The notes below the pieces were generated by a model. The model was not told the origin of the DNA and searched no databases. It saw nothing but the letters and a program-made list of their open reading frames with translations. The position numbers and the translations under genes are program-made. A stretch of 40,971 bases of DNA from JBASRP01 sp044866075 (GTDB lineage: Bacteria > Actinomycetota > AC-67). The stretch spans positions 1-40,971 of the forward strand of contig JBIOTQ010000036.1 in NCBI GenBank assembly GCA_044866075.1, given 5' to 3'. Numbering within the stretch: position 1 is the stretch's first letter; each line of letters begins with the position of its first letter. Positions 1 through 6,907 of this stretch are shown here, piece by piece.

Positions 1-311
1 GCGCGTTCCATCCATCAGGTCATACGCGAACTTCTCCTCCGTGGTGAGACGCATATAGCTCGGCCCGACCGGACTTTTGATCATCGTGTACGGTTCGCCG
101 TCGCGGCGAGCGCGTCGACGCTTGGGCGGCGATCGAGAGGCGTCTGAATCCCGCGACCTTCCGTCCTCGTATCCGAGGCGACATCGAAGTGGTCGATCTC
201 TCTCGCCGCGACGGCGAACCGTACACGATGATCAAAAGTCCGGTCGGGCCGAGCTATATGCGTCTCACCACGGAGGAGAAGTTCGCGTATGACCTGATGG
301 ATGGAACGCGC
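1..311. repeat. 110-bp perfect inverted repeat (fold-back) at contig edge
   Basis: Bases 1-110 are the exact reverse complement of bases 202-311, separated by a 91-bp unique spacer (111-201). The match stops abruptly at 110/111 and at 201/202. The left arm starts exactly at the first base of the window and copies coding sequence of the neighbouring protease gene. Seen directly: identity of the arms. Inferred: this is the signature of a fold-back or chimeric contig end rather than a biological hairpin, so bases 1-110 are probably not genuine upstream sequence. Confidence 0.9.
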
Positions 312-2207
312 ACCGTCAAGGAGATCGTCGTCGCCCACTTCCAGCGCTACGGCACGTTCTCACTCTCGCAGGTGGCCGATCTGGTCGACGAGCTTTATCG
401 CAACAACTTCTTCGTCACTCCGTACCTGGCGATCGCGGACGAAGCGATAGCGATACGGCGGACGAAGTCGTCCCGGCTGCCCGGTTTCATGCGGCAATTC
501 CGAGACACGAGGCGCGTCGAGACCCGACAGGCCTACAAGCTGTTCGACGCCATGTACCGCCACGGGGGTCGGTACCTGTTCACTAGGTCGGCCGGGATCG
601 CCTCGACGATCATTTCCATCGTCGGGGCTGTTGCTTTCGTGGTGCTGCTCGGCCGCGGGAAGTTCTCTCTTTTGGGGAAGTCGGCTGCCACCGGAGTGAT
701 CGTCCTGTACGGCATCCAGCTCTTCTCGACCTTCGTGCACGAATCGGGACACGCACTCGGGAACGCCCACGCTCGGCGGCACATCAACGCCGCCGGCTTC
801 ATGCTCTATCTCGGGCTCCCGGCCTTCTTCATCGAATCGACGGACATGTGGATGGCCGACAGGCGCAAGCGCCTGATATCGACGTGGGCGGGGCCGTTTT
901 CGGAGTGCATCCTCGCCGGAGCAGCGTCGATCGTGGCTCTGGCGTTACCGGCGAATGGGTTCACAGCGTTCCTCTTCCGTTTCGCCGTCCTGTCCTATAT
1001 CGCGATCGGCCAGAACCTGATCCCGTTTCTCCGGCTCGATGGCTATTGGATCCTGATGGATCTCCTCGACGAGGTGAATCTCCGCGAGAGATCCTTCGAC
1101 TTCCTTAGAGACGACCTCATCAAGAAGATCCGGAAGCGGGATACCTTCTCCCGGCAGGAGAAGATCTTCACCGGGTACGGGATCCTCGCCGTGATCTTCA
1201 CGGCTCTGGCCATAACGTTCTCGATCCTGTTCTGGACCCACGTATTCAAAGACGCCGTCGAAAGCGCTTGGCACGGCGGCCTCGTCTCGCGGGTGTTGAT
1301 CACGATCCTCCTCCTCCTGATCGTGGCGCCGATCGTCCGAGGTCTTGCCCGCCTCGCGCGCCGCGCCATGCGGCCGCTCCGCCGTATGGTCCGTTCGCTC
1401 CGCCGCGTCGCCGAGAAGCGGTGGCGGCAGGAGGCGGTCGACCTCTTCCGCGCTCTCCCGTTGACCGAAGACCTCGACGAGGAAGCGCTGGCCGAGATCG
1501 GTTCCCACGTGACTCTCGCTCATCTCGACGAGGGTGAGGCCGTCTTCCGCGAGGGGGACCGGGGGGATCGTTTCTACGTGGTCCGCTCGGGGACCCTCGA
1601 GGTGGCCAACGTGGGGGCCGACGGCACGGAACGCCCGCTGAGGAACCTCGAGCGCGGCAGGTCGTTCGGAGAGATCGCGCTGCTCGAGGGCCGCCCCCGG
1701 ACGGCGACGGTGCGCGCTCTCACGCCGGTCGACGTTTTCTCGATCGACAAAGGCACGTTCGACCGTGCGTTCGCGGGGCGCGTCGAGGTATCCGAGGAGC
1801 TTCGCGCCGATCTGCGGTCCGTCGGTTTGATCCGCTCGCTCGAACCGTTCCGCACGCTCGATGACGGCGACGCCGTGCGATTGGCGAAAGGGTCCGACTG
1901 GGCCTCCTATGCGCCCGGCGAGCGGATCGTGAAGCAGGGAGACGAAGCACGGTCGTTCTTCGTCGTCGCCTCCGGGCAGGTCGAGGTCGTCGAGAACAGG
2001 CGCGTCCGTGGGCGTCTCGGGCCCGGATCGTACTTCGGCGAGATCGCGCTCCTCGCCGACATGCCGCGGACGGCGACCGTCCGCGCCGTTACGCCGACGC
2101 GTGTCCTCGAGCTCGACCGCTCGGCTTTCGATCGCGTCCTCGCCAAGTCGTTCCGGCGGGGTAAACTCGCGCCCAGTCGCTCGTTGACGCGCGAATGGGA
2201 GCACTGA
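189..2207 (+). CDS. Membrane M50-type metalloprotease with PqqD-like N-terminus and two cyclic-nucleotide-binding domains
   Basis: Probable site-2-protease-like membrane enzyme gated by cyclic nucleotides. Domains in order: a PqqD-like winged region (about residues 10-80), hydrophobic segments from about 135, the zinc motif HESGH at 184-188 with a distal LDGY at 283-286 as the likely third ligand, more membrane segments to about 400, then two CNB domains (about 415-530 and 550-660). Both CNB domains keep a phosphate-binding cassette of the type FGEIALL followed by PRTA, so both could bind cNMP. The GTG at 189 is the only usable start in the window, but the same frame stays open upstream to 111 and reads like natural protein (AWAAIERRLNP, then RPRIRGDIEV). 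The true N-terminus is therefore probably longer and was cut by the fold-back at 110/111. Substrate unknown. Confidence 0.85.
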   Translation: MVDLSRRDGEPYTMIKSPVGPSYMRLTTEEKFAYDLMDGTRTVKEIVVAHFQRYGTFSLSQVADLVDELYRNNFFVTPYLAIADEAIAIRRTKSSRLPGFMRQFRDTRRVETRQAYKLFDAMYRHGGRYLFTRSAGIASTIISIVGAVAFVVLLGRGKFSLLGKSAATGVIVLYGIQLFSTFVHESGHALGNAHARRHINAAGFMLYLGLPAFFIESTDMWMADRRKRLISTWAGPFSECILAGAASIVALALPANGFTAFLFRFAVLSYIAIGQNLIPFLRLDGYWILMDLLDEVNLRERSFDFLRDDLIKKIRKRDTFSRQEKIFTGYGILAVIFTALAITFSILFWTHVFKDAVESAWHGGLVSRVLITILLLLIVAPIVRGLARLARRAMRPLRRMVRSLRRVAEKRWRQEAVDLFRALPLTEDLDEEALAEIGSHVTLAHLDEGEAVFREGDRGDRFYVVRSGTLEVANVGADGTERPLRNLERGRSFGEIALLEGRPRTATVRALTPVDVFSIDKGTFDRAFAGRVEVSEELRADLRSVGLIRSLEPFRTLDDGDAVRLAKGSDWASYAPGERIVKQGDEARSFFVVASGQVEVVENRRVRGRLGPGSYFGEIALLADMPRTATVRAVTPTRVLELDRSAFDRVLAKSFRRGKLAPSRSLTREWEH

Positions 2208-2223
2208 CGGGGAACGCAAGGAT

Positions 2224-2439
2224 ATGGACTGTTGGCACTGCCGGAAGAGCGCGCTCGGGATCTGCCGTTTCTGCGGGCGCGGGCTTTGCGAGGATCATGC
2301 CCAGGAGCATCCGTACATCCTGGATCTCTACAGGGACAAGACCGGCGAGGCCGTAAAGGTCCTTCTCGTTGAGGACGCGCTGTACTGCGGCATCTGCACG
2401 CCACGACCCGATCCGATCGACGTGCCGGAACTGGAATAG
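2224..2439 (+). CDS. Small zinc-finger protein (DUF2180/B-box-like)
   Basis: A 71-aa cytosolic protein rich in paired cysteines: CWHC at residues 3-6, CRFC at 14-17, C22, H25 and H29, and CGIC near 55-58. This spacing suggests two zinc sites of treble-clef or B-box type, resembling DUF2180-like proteins. It starts 16 nt after the protease stop, with an AAGG-like Shine-Dalgarno just before the ATG, so it is probably cotranscribed with it. The rhomboid protein at 16038 has a similar zinc finger at its N-terminus. Function unknown; it may be a protein- or nucleic-acid-binding partner. Confidence 0.7.
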   Translation: MDCWHCRKSALGICRFCGRGLCEDHAQEHPYILDLYRDKTGEAVKVLLVEDALYCGICTPRPDPIDVPELE

Positions 2440-2515
2440 ATGCAAGGATCCGGCGGCCTTAGCCGTCTGGATGGGTGAAGCGATGTTCACCAGCTATGCG
2501 GAGGAGGTGAACGAG

Positions 2516-2638
2516 GTGGCAGCAAAGAAGCCAGCGAAGCGGGCTCCTGCAAAGAAGGCGAAGTCGGCGAAGACGTCGGCGAGGACGCGGCGTTCCATGC
2601 GCCAGATGCGTCAGACCCGCCAGACCCGCCAGGTGTAA
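2516..2638 (+). CDS. 40-aa lysine/arginine-rich peptide with RQ repeats
   Basis: A very small basic protein, read from a GTG at 2516 that is preceded by an excellent Shine-Dalgarno (GGAGGAGGTGA, 2500-2510) at ideal spacing. The body is AK/PAKK-rich like a histone H1 tail, and the C-terminus ends in near-perfect triplet repeats of (M/T)RQ. A longer in-frame start exists at 2471 but ignores this Shine-Dalgarno. A strong terminator hairpin follows 28 nt after the stop, as expected for a real transcription unit. A nucleic-acid-binding role is plausible from composition only; no family recognised. Confidence 0.55.
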   Translation: MAAKKPAKRAPAKKAKSAKTSARTRRSMRQMRQTRQTRQV

Positions 2639-2665
2639 CGGAACCCAAACGATACGCAGCTGCGT

Positions 2666-2692
2666 ACGGGCTCGGGAGAAACCCGAGCCCGT
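2666..2692 (+). terminator. Hairpin terminator after the protease/zinc-finger unit
   Basis: Perfect 11-bp stem (ACGGGCTCGGG pairing with CCCGAGCCCGT) with an AGAAA loop, 28 nt after the stop of the basic peptide. There is no strong T-tract, so it may act as a GC-rich intrinsic terminator or an RNA 3' end. Confidence 0.7.
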
Positions 2693-2708
2693 GACGTTTC
2701 CCACACGG

Positions 2709-2745
2709 GATCACCGTCGACCAGGGTGGGCGGGGGCCGTCGCCG
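2709..2745 (+). repeat. Degenerate copy (E) of the G-rich 38-bp element
   Basis: Shares GATC, then GTCGACCAGGGTGGGCGGG, then GGCCGTCG with the four good copies (5749-5786, 6500-6537, 21794-21831, 37692-37729). It has a one-base shift on each side of the core and a poor terminal box. It lies between the terminator at 2666 and the pepN start. It could be chance in GC-rich DNA, but the CCAGGG-N-GGG-N-GGG core is shared. Confidence 0.35.
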
Positions 2746-2776
2746 AGGCCCCCAGAAGGCTTGGAAGGGCCTCCGG

Positions 2777-2782
2777 TAGACT
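2777..2782 (+). promoter_or_regulatory. Leaderless-type -10 box (TAGACT) of pepN
   Basis: TAGACT lies 9 nt before the pepN ATG, and no Shine-Dalgarno lies between them. This matches the TANNNT spacing of leaderless actinobacterial transcripts. No clear -35 is visible. Confidence 0.45.
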
Positions 2783-2791
2783 CCCCGACGC

Positions 2792-5317
2792 ATGTCCGCG
2801 ACCAACCTCACCCGCGACGAAGCGATGGCCCGTGCCCGGCTCATCTCCGAGCCGCGGTACGAGATCGCACTCGACCTCAATCGCGGTGAGGAGATCTTCG
2901 GGGTGGACGCGGTCGTCCGGTTCTGGTGTTCGGAGCCCGGCGCGGCGACCTTCCTCGAGTTCGTCGCCCCTGCGGTCCACGAGATCACGCTGAACGGCAT
3001 GGGCCTGGACGCCGGCCGCGCGTTCGACGGGAAGCGGATCCGGATCGACGGGATGGCGGCCGAGAACGAGCTGCGCGTGGTCGCCGACGGCGGTTATCAG
3101 CGCAACGGCATCGGGATGCATCGGGCGACCGATCCCGTCGACGGCCTGGCCTACTGCTACTCCGACGCCGAGCCCTACGAGATCCACCGCGTCTACCCGT
3201 GCTTCGACCAGCCCGACATCAAGGGCCGCTTCACCTTCACCGTCACGGCCCCCGACGGGTGGGAGGTCGCGTCGAACACGGCGCCGGCCGAGAGGCCTCC
3301 GGAGGGGAAGGGCGGTGTCTGGCGTTTCCCCGAGACCGCACCGATGTCGACCTACATCACCTGCGTCGCCGCCGGGCCCTACCACGTGGTGCGCGCGAAG
3401 CACGCCGACATCGAGCTCGGCCTCTGGTGCCGCAAGACGCTCGCGCCGTACCTCGAGGCCGACGAGATCTTCGAAGTCACGAAACAGGGTTTCGACTTCT
3501 ACGCCGAGGCGTTCGGCTACCCCTACCCATTCGGTAAGTACGACCAGCTCTTTGTGCCCGAGTTCAACTCCGGCGCGATGGAAAACATCGGCTGCGTCAC
3601 CTTCAACGAGGAGTACCTGTTCCGGTCCAAGGTGACCGATGCGGCGCGCGAACGCCGCGCCGAGGTGATCCTCCACGAGATGGCGCACATGTGGTTCGGG
3701 AACCTCGTCACGATGCGCTGGTGGGACGACCTCTGGCTGAACGAGAGCTTCGCGTCCTGGGCGGCGGTCTACTCCCAGAGCCGCGCGACGCGCTGGCGTA
3801 ACGCCTGGGTATCGTTCGCCGACTCCGAGAAGACCTGGGCGTACCGCCAGGACCAGCTCGCGACGACGCACCCGATCGTGGCCGACATCCCCGACATCGC
3901 GTCGACGAAGGTCAACTTCGACGGCATCACGTACGCGAAGGGCGCCTCGGTTCTGAAGCAGCTCGTCGCCTGGGTCGGGGAGGACGCGTTCCTCGCAGGC
4001 CTGCGCACATATTTCCGCCGTCACGAATACGCGAACACAGATCTCTCCGACTTCCTCTCGGCACTGGAGGAGAGCTCCGGCCGCGATCTGCACTCCTGGG
4101 CGAAGGAATGGCTCCAGGCGGCCGGCGTGAACACGCTCCGTCCGGCGATCGTGACGAGTGATGGGACGTTCCGCTCTCTCGAGGTGCTCCAGGAGGCGCC
4201 CGAGGATCACCCGACGCTGCGTTCGCATCGAATCGCGATCGGCCTGTACGACGCGCGCAACGGATCGCTCGAGAAGCGGTCGCGCGTCGAGCTCGACGTG
4301 ACGGGCGCGCGCACCCCGCTTCCCGACCTCGCCGGCCAACCGACTCCGGATCTGCTGCTGCTGAACGACGACGACCTGACCTTTGCCAAGATCCGGCTGG
4401 ACCGTTCGTCTTTCGAGACGCTCGTCGACCGCCTCTCGTCGCTGAAGGAGCCCCTGGCGCGCGCCCTGTCCTGGAGCGCGGCCTGGGACATGACGCGCGA
4501 CGCCGAGATCCGCGCGGGCGAATACCTCGAGCTCGTCCTCCGCAACATCGACGGCGAAACCGAGATCGGTGTCCGCCAGTCCCTGCTCGCGCAAGCCGCG
4601 GCCGCGATCAACACGTACGGCGCCCCCGAGAAGCGCGTCGCCGGGCTCGATCGGCTGGCGACCGCGGCGCTCGCCGGCCTGCGCGCCGCGCCGGCCGGCG
4701 GCGACTACCAGCTCGCCTGGGCGCGCTGCCACATCGCCTCCGCGCAAGCGGACGAGCATCTGGCGCACATCCGCGCGCTCCTCGAAGGCGCGGCCTCGGA
4801 GGAGGGACTGACCGTCGATACCGACCTGCGCTGGCACATCGTCCGCGCGCTCGCGGCATCCGGCACGGCGGGCGAGGAGCTGATCGCGAGCGAGGAAGCT
4901 CGCGACCCCACGGATAAAGGGCATCGCGAGGCGGCCGCCGCACGTGCCGCGCGTTCCTCGGCGAAAGCGAAGGCCGAGGCGTGGGCGGCGCTGACGGAGG
5001 ATCCGCCGCTGCCGTACGCGATGCTGCGCGCCACGATCGGAGGGTTCCAGCAGCCGGGCCAGCGCGACCTCCTCGAGCCCTACCGGGACCGGTACTTCGC
5101 GGCGCTGGAGCGGATCTGGGCGACGCGTGAGCTCGAGGTCGCCCTGGGCTTCACGAGCGGGCTGTATCCGCGCGTCGTGATCGAGCAGAAGACGGTCGAG
5201 GACACCGATCGCTACATCGAGACGGCCCGGCCGGGGGCGACGCTGCGCCGGCTCCTCGCTGAGGGACGCGACGACGTGCAGCGCGCGCTCCGGGCGCGCG
5301 CGAAAGACGCCTCCTAG
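2792..5317 (+). CDS. pepN: Aminopeptidase N (M1 family zinc metallopeptidase)
   Basis: An 841-aa enzyme removing N-terminal amino acids from peptides in the cytoplasm, of normal length for actinobacterial PepN. Residues seen: the exopeptidase signature GAMEN at 261-265, the zinc motif HEMAH at 295-299, and the third ligand glutamate about 19 residues on (WLNES). The C-terminal helical ERAP1-like domain (about 520-835) is intact. The ATG at 2792 is preceded by a TAGACT box rather than a Shine-Dalgarno, suggesting a leaderless mRNA. It stands alone as a transcription unit after the terminator at 2666. A long open frame on the opposite strand here is a GC-bias shadow. Confidence 0.97.
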   Translation: MSATNLTRDEAMARARLISEPRYEIALDLNRGEEIFGVDAVVRFWCSEPGAATFLEFVAPAVHEITLNGMGLDAGRAFDGKRIRIDGMAAENELRVVADGGYQRNGIGMHRATDPVDGLAYCYSDAEPYEIHRVYPCFDQPDIKGRFTFTVTAPDGWEVASNTAPAERPPEGKGGVWRFPETAPMSTYITCVAAGPYHVVRAKHADIELGLWCRKTLAPYLEADEIFEVTKQGFDFYAEAFGYPYPFGKYDQLFVPEFNSGAMENIGCVTFNEEYLFRSKVTDAARERRAEVILHEMAHMWFGNLVTMRWWDDLWLNESFASWAAVYSQSRATRWRNAWVSFADSEKTWAYRQDQLATTHPIVADIPDIASTKVNFDGITYAKGASVLKQLVAWVGEDAFLAGLRTYFRRHEYANTDLSDFLSALEESSGRDLHSWAKEWLQAAGVNTLRPAIVTSDGTFRSLEVLQEAPEDHPTLRSHRIAIGLYDARNGSLEKRSRVELDVTGARTPLPDLAGQPTPDLLLLNDDDLTFAKIRLDRSSFETLVDRLSSLKEPLARALSWSAAWDMTRDAEIRAGEYLELVLRNIDGETEIGVRQSLLAQAAAAINTYGAPEKRVAGLDRLATAALAGLRAAPAGGDYQLAWARCHIASAQADEHLAHIRALLEGAASEEGLTVDTDLRWHIVRALAASGTAGEELIASEEARDPTDKGHREAAAARAARSSAKAKAEAWAALTEDPPLPYAMLRATIGGFQQPGQRDLLEPYRDRYFAALERIWATRELEVALGFTSGLYPRVVIEQKTVEDTDRYIETARPGATLRRLLAEGRDDVQRALRARAKDAS

Positions 5318-5461
5318 CGCGTCGCCTTCTGTAACAACCGCTACGTTTCACGTGTCGCGTCCGCGAACGACCCCCTCTTCCTTTGGGCGGAGACTGCACC
5401 CATGGAGAAGGTCGGGCGGTTCGGGGGTCGCGAAGGCCTCCGAGGGGCGGGAGGAGGAGAC

Positions 5462-5686
5462 ATGCAGCCAATGCTGCGGAACGAGATCGGGGCTGCGCGG
5501 GCGACTCAGCTGCGCGAACAAGCGGAGCGCGGTCGGATGGTGAAGGCCGCGAAGGCCGCGAAGGCGTCCCGGCGACAGGAAGAGATCAGGACCCCGCGCA
5601 TGGTCGGGATCCTGCCGTGGCGCTCGGTCGCGCGCGGACGGGCCGTGGGAAAGGTTCGGACGCGGACGGCGACCGATCCCTGCTGA
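5462..5686 (+). CDS. Small basic hypothetical protein (74 aa)
   Basis: Start chosen at the ATG at 5462 because GGAGGAGGAG lies directly upstream (about 5449-5459); a longer in-frame start at 5402 lacks one. The protein begins MQPMLRNEIGAARATQLREQ, then has AK-rich and basic stretches with no membrane segment. Short proteins opening with M-PML/HPML-R-E-type helices are common and uncharacterised in actinobacteria. GC-rich hairpins follow at 5701-5769. Function unknown. Confidence 0.55.
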   Translation: MQPMLRNEIGAARATQLREQAERGRMVKAAKAAKASRRQEEIRTPRMVGILPWRSVARGRAVGKVRTRTATDPC

Positions 5687-5700
5687 GCCGTCCCGGAGAG

Positions 5701-5769
5701 TCCCGGCCCTGGCCCCCCTTGGCCGGGATGGGGTGGGCGGGTGGCAGCGTTGACGGCCTCCCGCCCGCC
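5701..5769 (+). terminator. Two tandem GC-rich hairpins
   Basis: First hairpin: TCCCGGCC (5701-5708) pairs perfectly with GGCCGGGA (5721-5728). Second: GGTGGGCGGG (5732-5741) pairs with CCCGCCCGCC (5760-5769), with one G-U pair. They lie just after the small gene at 5462 and probably end its transcript. The 3' arm of the second hairpin is the C-rich strand of repeat copy A, so the hairpin and the element overlap. Confidence 0.5.
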
Positions 5770-5786
5770 CAGGTTGACCCGATCAC
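5749..5786 (-). repeat. G-rich 38-bp element, copy A
   Basis: Read on the minus strand: GTGATCGGGTCAACC, then TGGGCGGGCGGGAG, then the box GCCGTCAA. It aligns without gaps to copies B, C and D. TCAA and the terminal box are 16 bp apart. The runs GGG-N7-GGG-N-GGG-N-GGG fit a G-quadruplex pattern. It lies between the small gene at 5462 and crp, pointing away from crp. Confidence 0.75.
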
Positions 5787-5840
5787 GACCCGGGGGGTGC
5801 TTGACCGCGAGAGCCTCAACCGGCGCAGACTGAGTCCCTC

Positions 5841-6488
5841 ATGGAATGGGCTCTGCTCGAAGGGGTGCCGGAGGAGGTCAGGCGGCGGGTTCTCGCCGGG
5901 GCGCGTCTCCGGCGCTTCGCGCGCGGCGAGGTCGTCTTCCACGAGGGCGATCCCGGCGACACGCTGCACCTGATCGCGAAGGGGCGTGTCGCGATCCGTG
6001 TCGCGACGGCGCTCGGCGACACGGCGACGCTCGCGGTCATCGGGGCAGGCGATTTCTTCGGCGAACTCGCCCTCCTCGAAGAGGAGCCCCGCACCGCGAG
6101 CGTCGTCGCGCTCGAGAAGACGGAAACGCTCGCGCTGCATCGCGAGGACTTCGACGAGATGACGCGTGAGTTCCCTTCGGTGCACGCGTTCCTCGTCCAT
6201 GTGCTCGGCGCGCAGGTGCGGCGCCTGACCGATCAGGTGATGGACGCGCTCTATGTTCCGGCGGAGAAACGGGTGCTGCGGCGCCTCGCAGAGCTGACAC
6301 GCGTCTACGGCAACGGCGAGGGTGACGTCGTGATCCCGCTCACGCAGGAGGATCTCGCGACGATGGCGGGAACGTCACGCGCGACGGTGAACCGCGTCCT
6401 GGGGGACGCGGAGAAAGCCGGGATCGTCGCGGTGGGACGGATGAAGATCAGCGTCGTGGACCGCGCGGCACTGGAGAAGTTGGGCTGA
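5841..6488 (+). CDS. Crp/Fnr family transcriptional regulator
   Basis: A 215-aa regulator of typical length. The CNB domain (about 1-120) has the cassette FFGELALL at 72-79 and PRTA at 83-86, so the cAMP-contacting arginine is kept. A long dimer helix follows (about 110-140), then a Crp-type winged helix-turn-helix at about 168-196 (QEDLATMAGTSRATVNRVL). No iron-sulfur cysteines are present, which argues for a cAMP sensor over an Fnr sensor. A class III cyclase at 12688 could supply the ligand. It is flanked on both sides by copies A and B of the repeated element. Confidence 0.93.
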   Translation: MEWALLEGVPEEVRRRVLAGARLRRFARGEVVFHEGDPGDTLHLIAKGRVAIRVATALGDTATLAVIGAGDFFGELALLEEEPRTASVVALEKTETLALHREDFDEMTREFPSVHAFLVHVLGAQVRRLTDQVMDALYVPAEKRVLRRLAELTRVYGNGEGDVVIPLTQEDLATMAGTSRATVNRVLGDAEKAGIVAVGRMKISVVDRAALEKLG

Positions 6489-6499
6489 CGGTGGTCGGG

Positions 6500-6537
6500 C
6501 TTATCGGCCTCCCACCCACCCTGGTTGACCCGATCGC
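6500..6537 (-). repeat. G-rich 38-bp element, copy B
   Basis: Minus strand: GCGATCGGGTCAACC, then AGGGTGGGTGGGAG, then the perfect box GCCGATAA (TCAA to box 16 bp). It sits between the converging crp and bldC-like genes, starting 4 nt after the stop of the bldC-like gene and in its sense direction. This is the best match to a sigma28/WhiG-type promoter layout and also to a G-quadruplex pattern (loops 7, 1, 1). Confidence 0.8.
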
Positions 6538-6540
6538 GAG

Positions 6541-6771
6541 CTAATGCGCGGCCGCGTCGTCGAGTCCGAGGCCCTGGGCCAGGCGGCTGATCTCGCTCTC
6601 GCGGTAGCGGCGGTGTCCGCCGATCGTCGTGCCCGAGTGGATCTTGCCTTCCTCCGCCCACCGCCGGAGCGTGCTGGTCGCCACTCCCAGCAGCCTGGCC
6701 GCTTCGGACGGCAGAAGGAACCGCTCGCGAGCGTCGTCGTCGAGCCGGATCGAGATCGGGTCCTGTGTCAT
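6541..6771 (-). CDS. BldC-like MerR-family DNA-binding protein
   Basis: A 76-aa single-domain protein with a MerR/excisionase-type winged helix: FLLPSEAARLLGVATSTLRRW (about 19-39), then a wing with GGHRRYRESEI. This is the architecture of BldC, a small developmental regulator in Streptomyces that binds DNA cooperatively and has no effector domain. The start at 6771 is favoured because GGAG (6778-6781) lies 6 nt upstream; the alternative ATG at 6777 has it adjacent. An excisionase role is unlikely because no integrase or phage gene is near. Family confident; orthology to bldC is inference. Confidence 0.85.
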   Translation of the reverse strand: MTQDPISIRLDDDARERFLLPSEAARLLGVATSTLRRWAEEGKIHSGTTIGGHRRYRESEISRLAQGLGLDDAAAH

Positions 6772-6806
6772 GGTCATCTCCGCACTCCTCGCTCGTCCCC
6801 TGAGAC

Positions 6807-6837
6807 GGCCGGTCGCAGCCCCCCGTCCCGACCGGCC
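6807..6837 (-). terminator. Hairpin downstream of the alpha-hydroxyacid oxidase
   Basis: Perfect 9-bp stem GGCCGGTCG/CGACCGGCC with a 13-nt loop, about 70 nt past the stop of the oxidase gene on its strand. It also lies just upstream of the bldC-like gene, so it may insulate the two. Confidence 0.5.
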
Positions 6838-6907
6838 GCCGTCGATGAGAGATACGAGGGCCGCGACAGGTTCTTACGGTTCGGTCGGTTCCGGCGAAGC
6901 GATCGAC

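Noticed and set aside
1..110. A genuine terminal hairpin or transposon end repeat
   Set aside because: The arm copies the interior of a neighbouring protein-coding gene and starts exactly at the contig edge, which is typical of a chimeric contig end.
2711..4924. A 737-codon open frame on the minus strand opposite pepN
   Set aside because: It is the mirror of a well-conserved PepN frame; composition is Arg/Val/Glu/Leu-rich with no domain, as expected from GC-rich codon bias.
6541..6771. Excisionase of a mobile element
   Set aside because: The helix-turn-helix resembles excisionases, but no integrase, attachment repeats or phage genes are near, and the size and wing fit BldC better.
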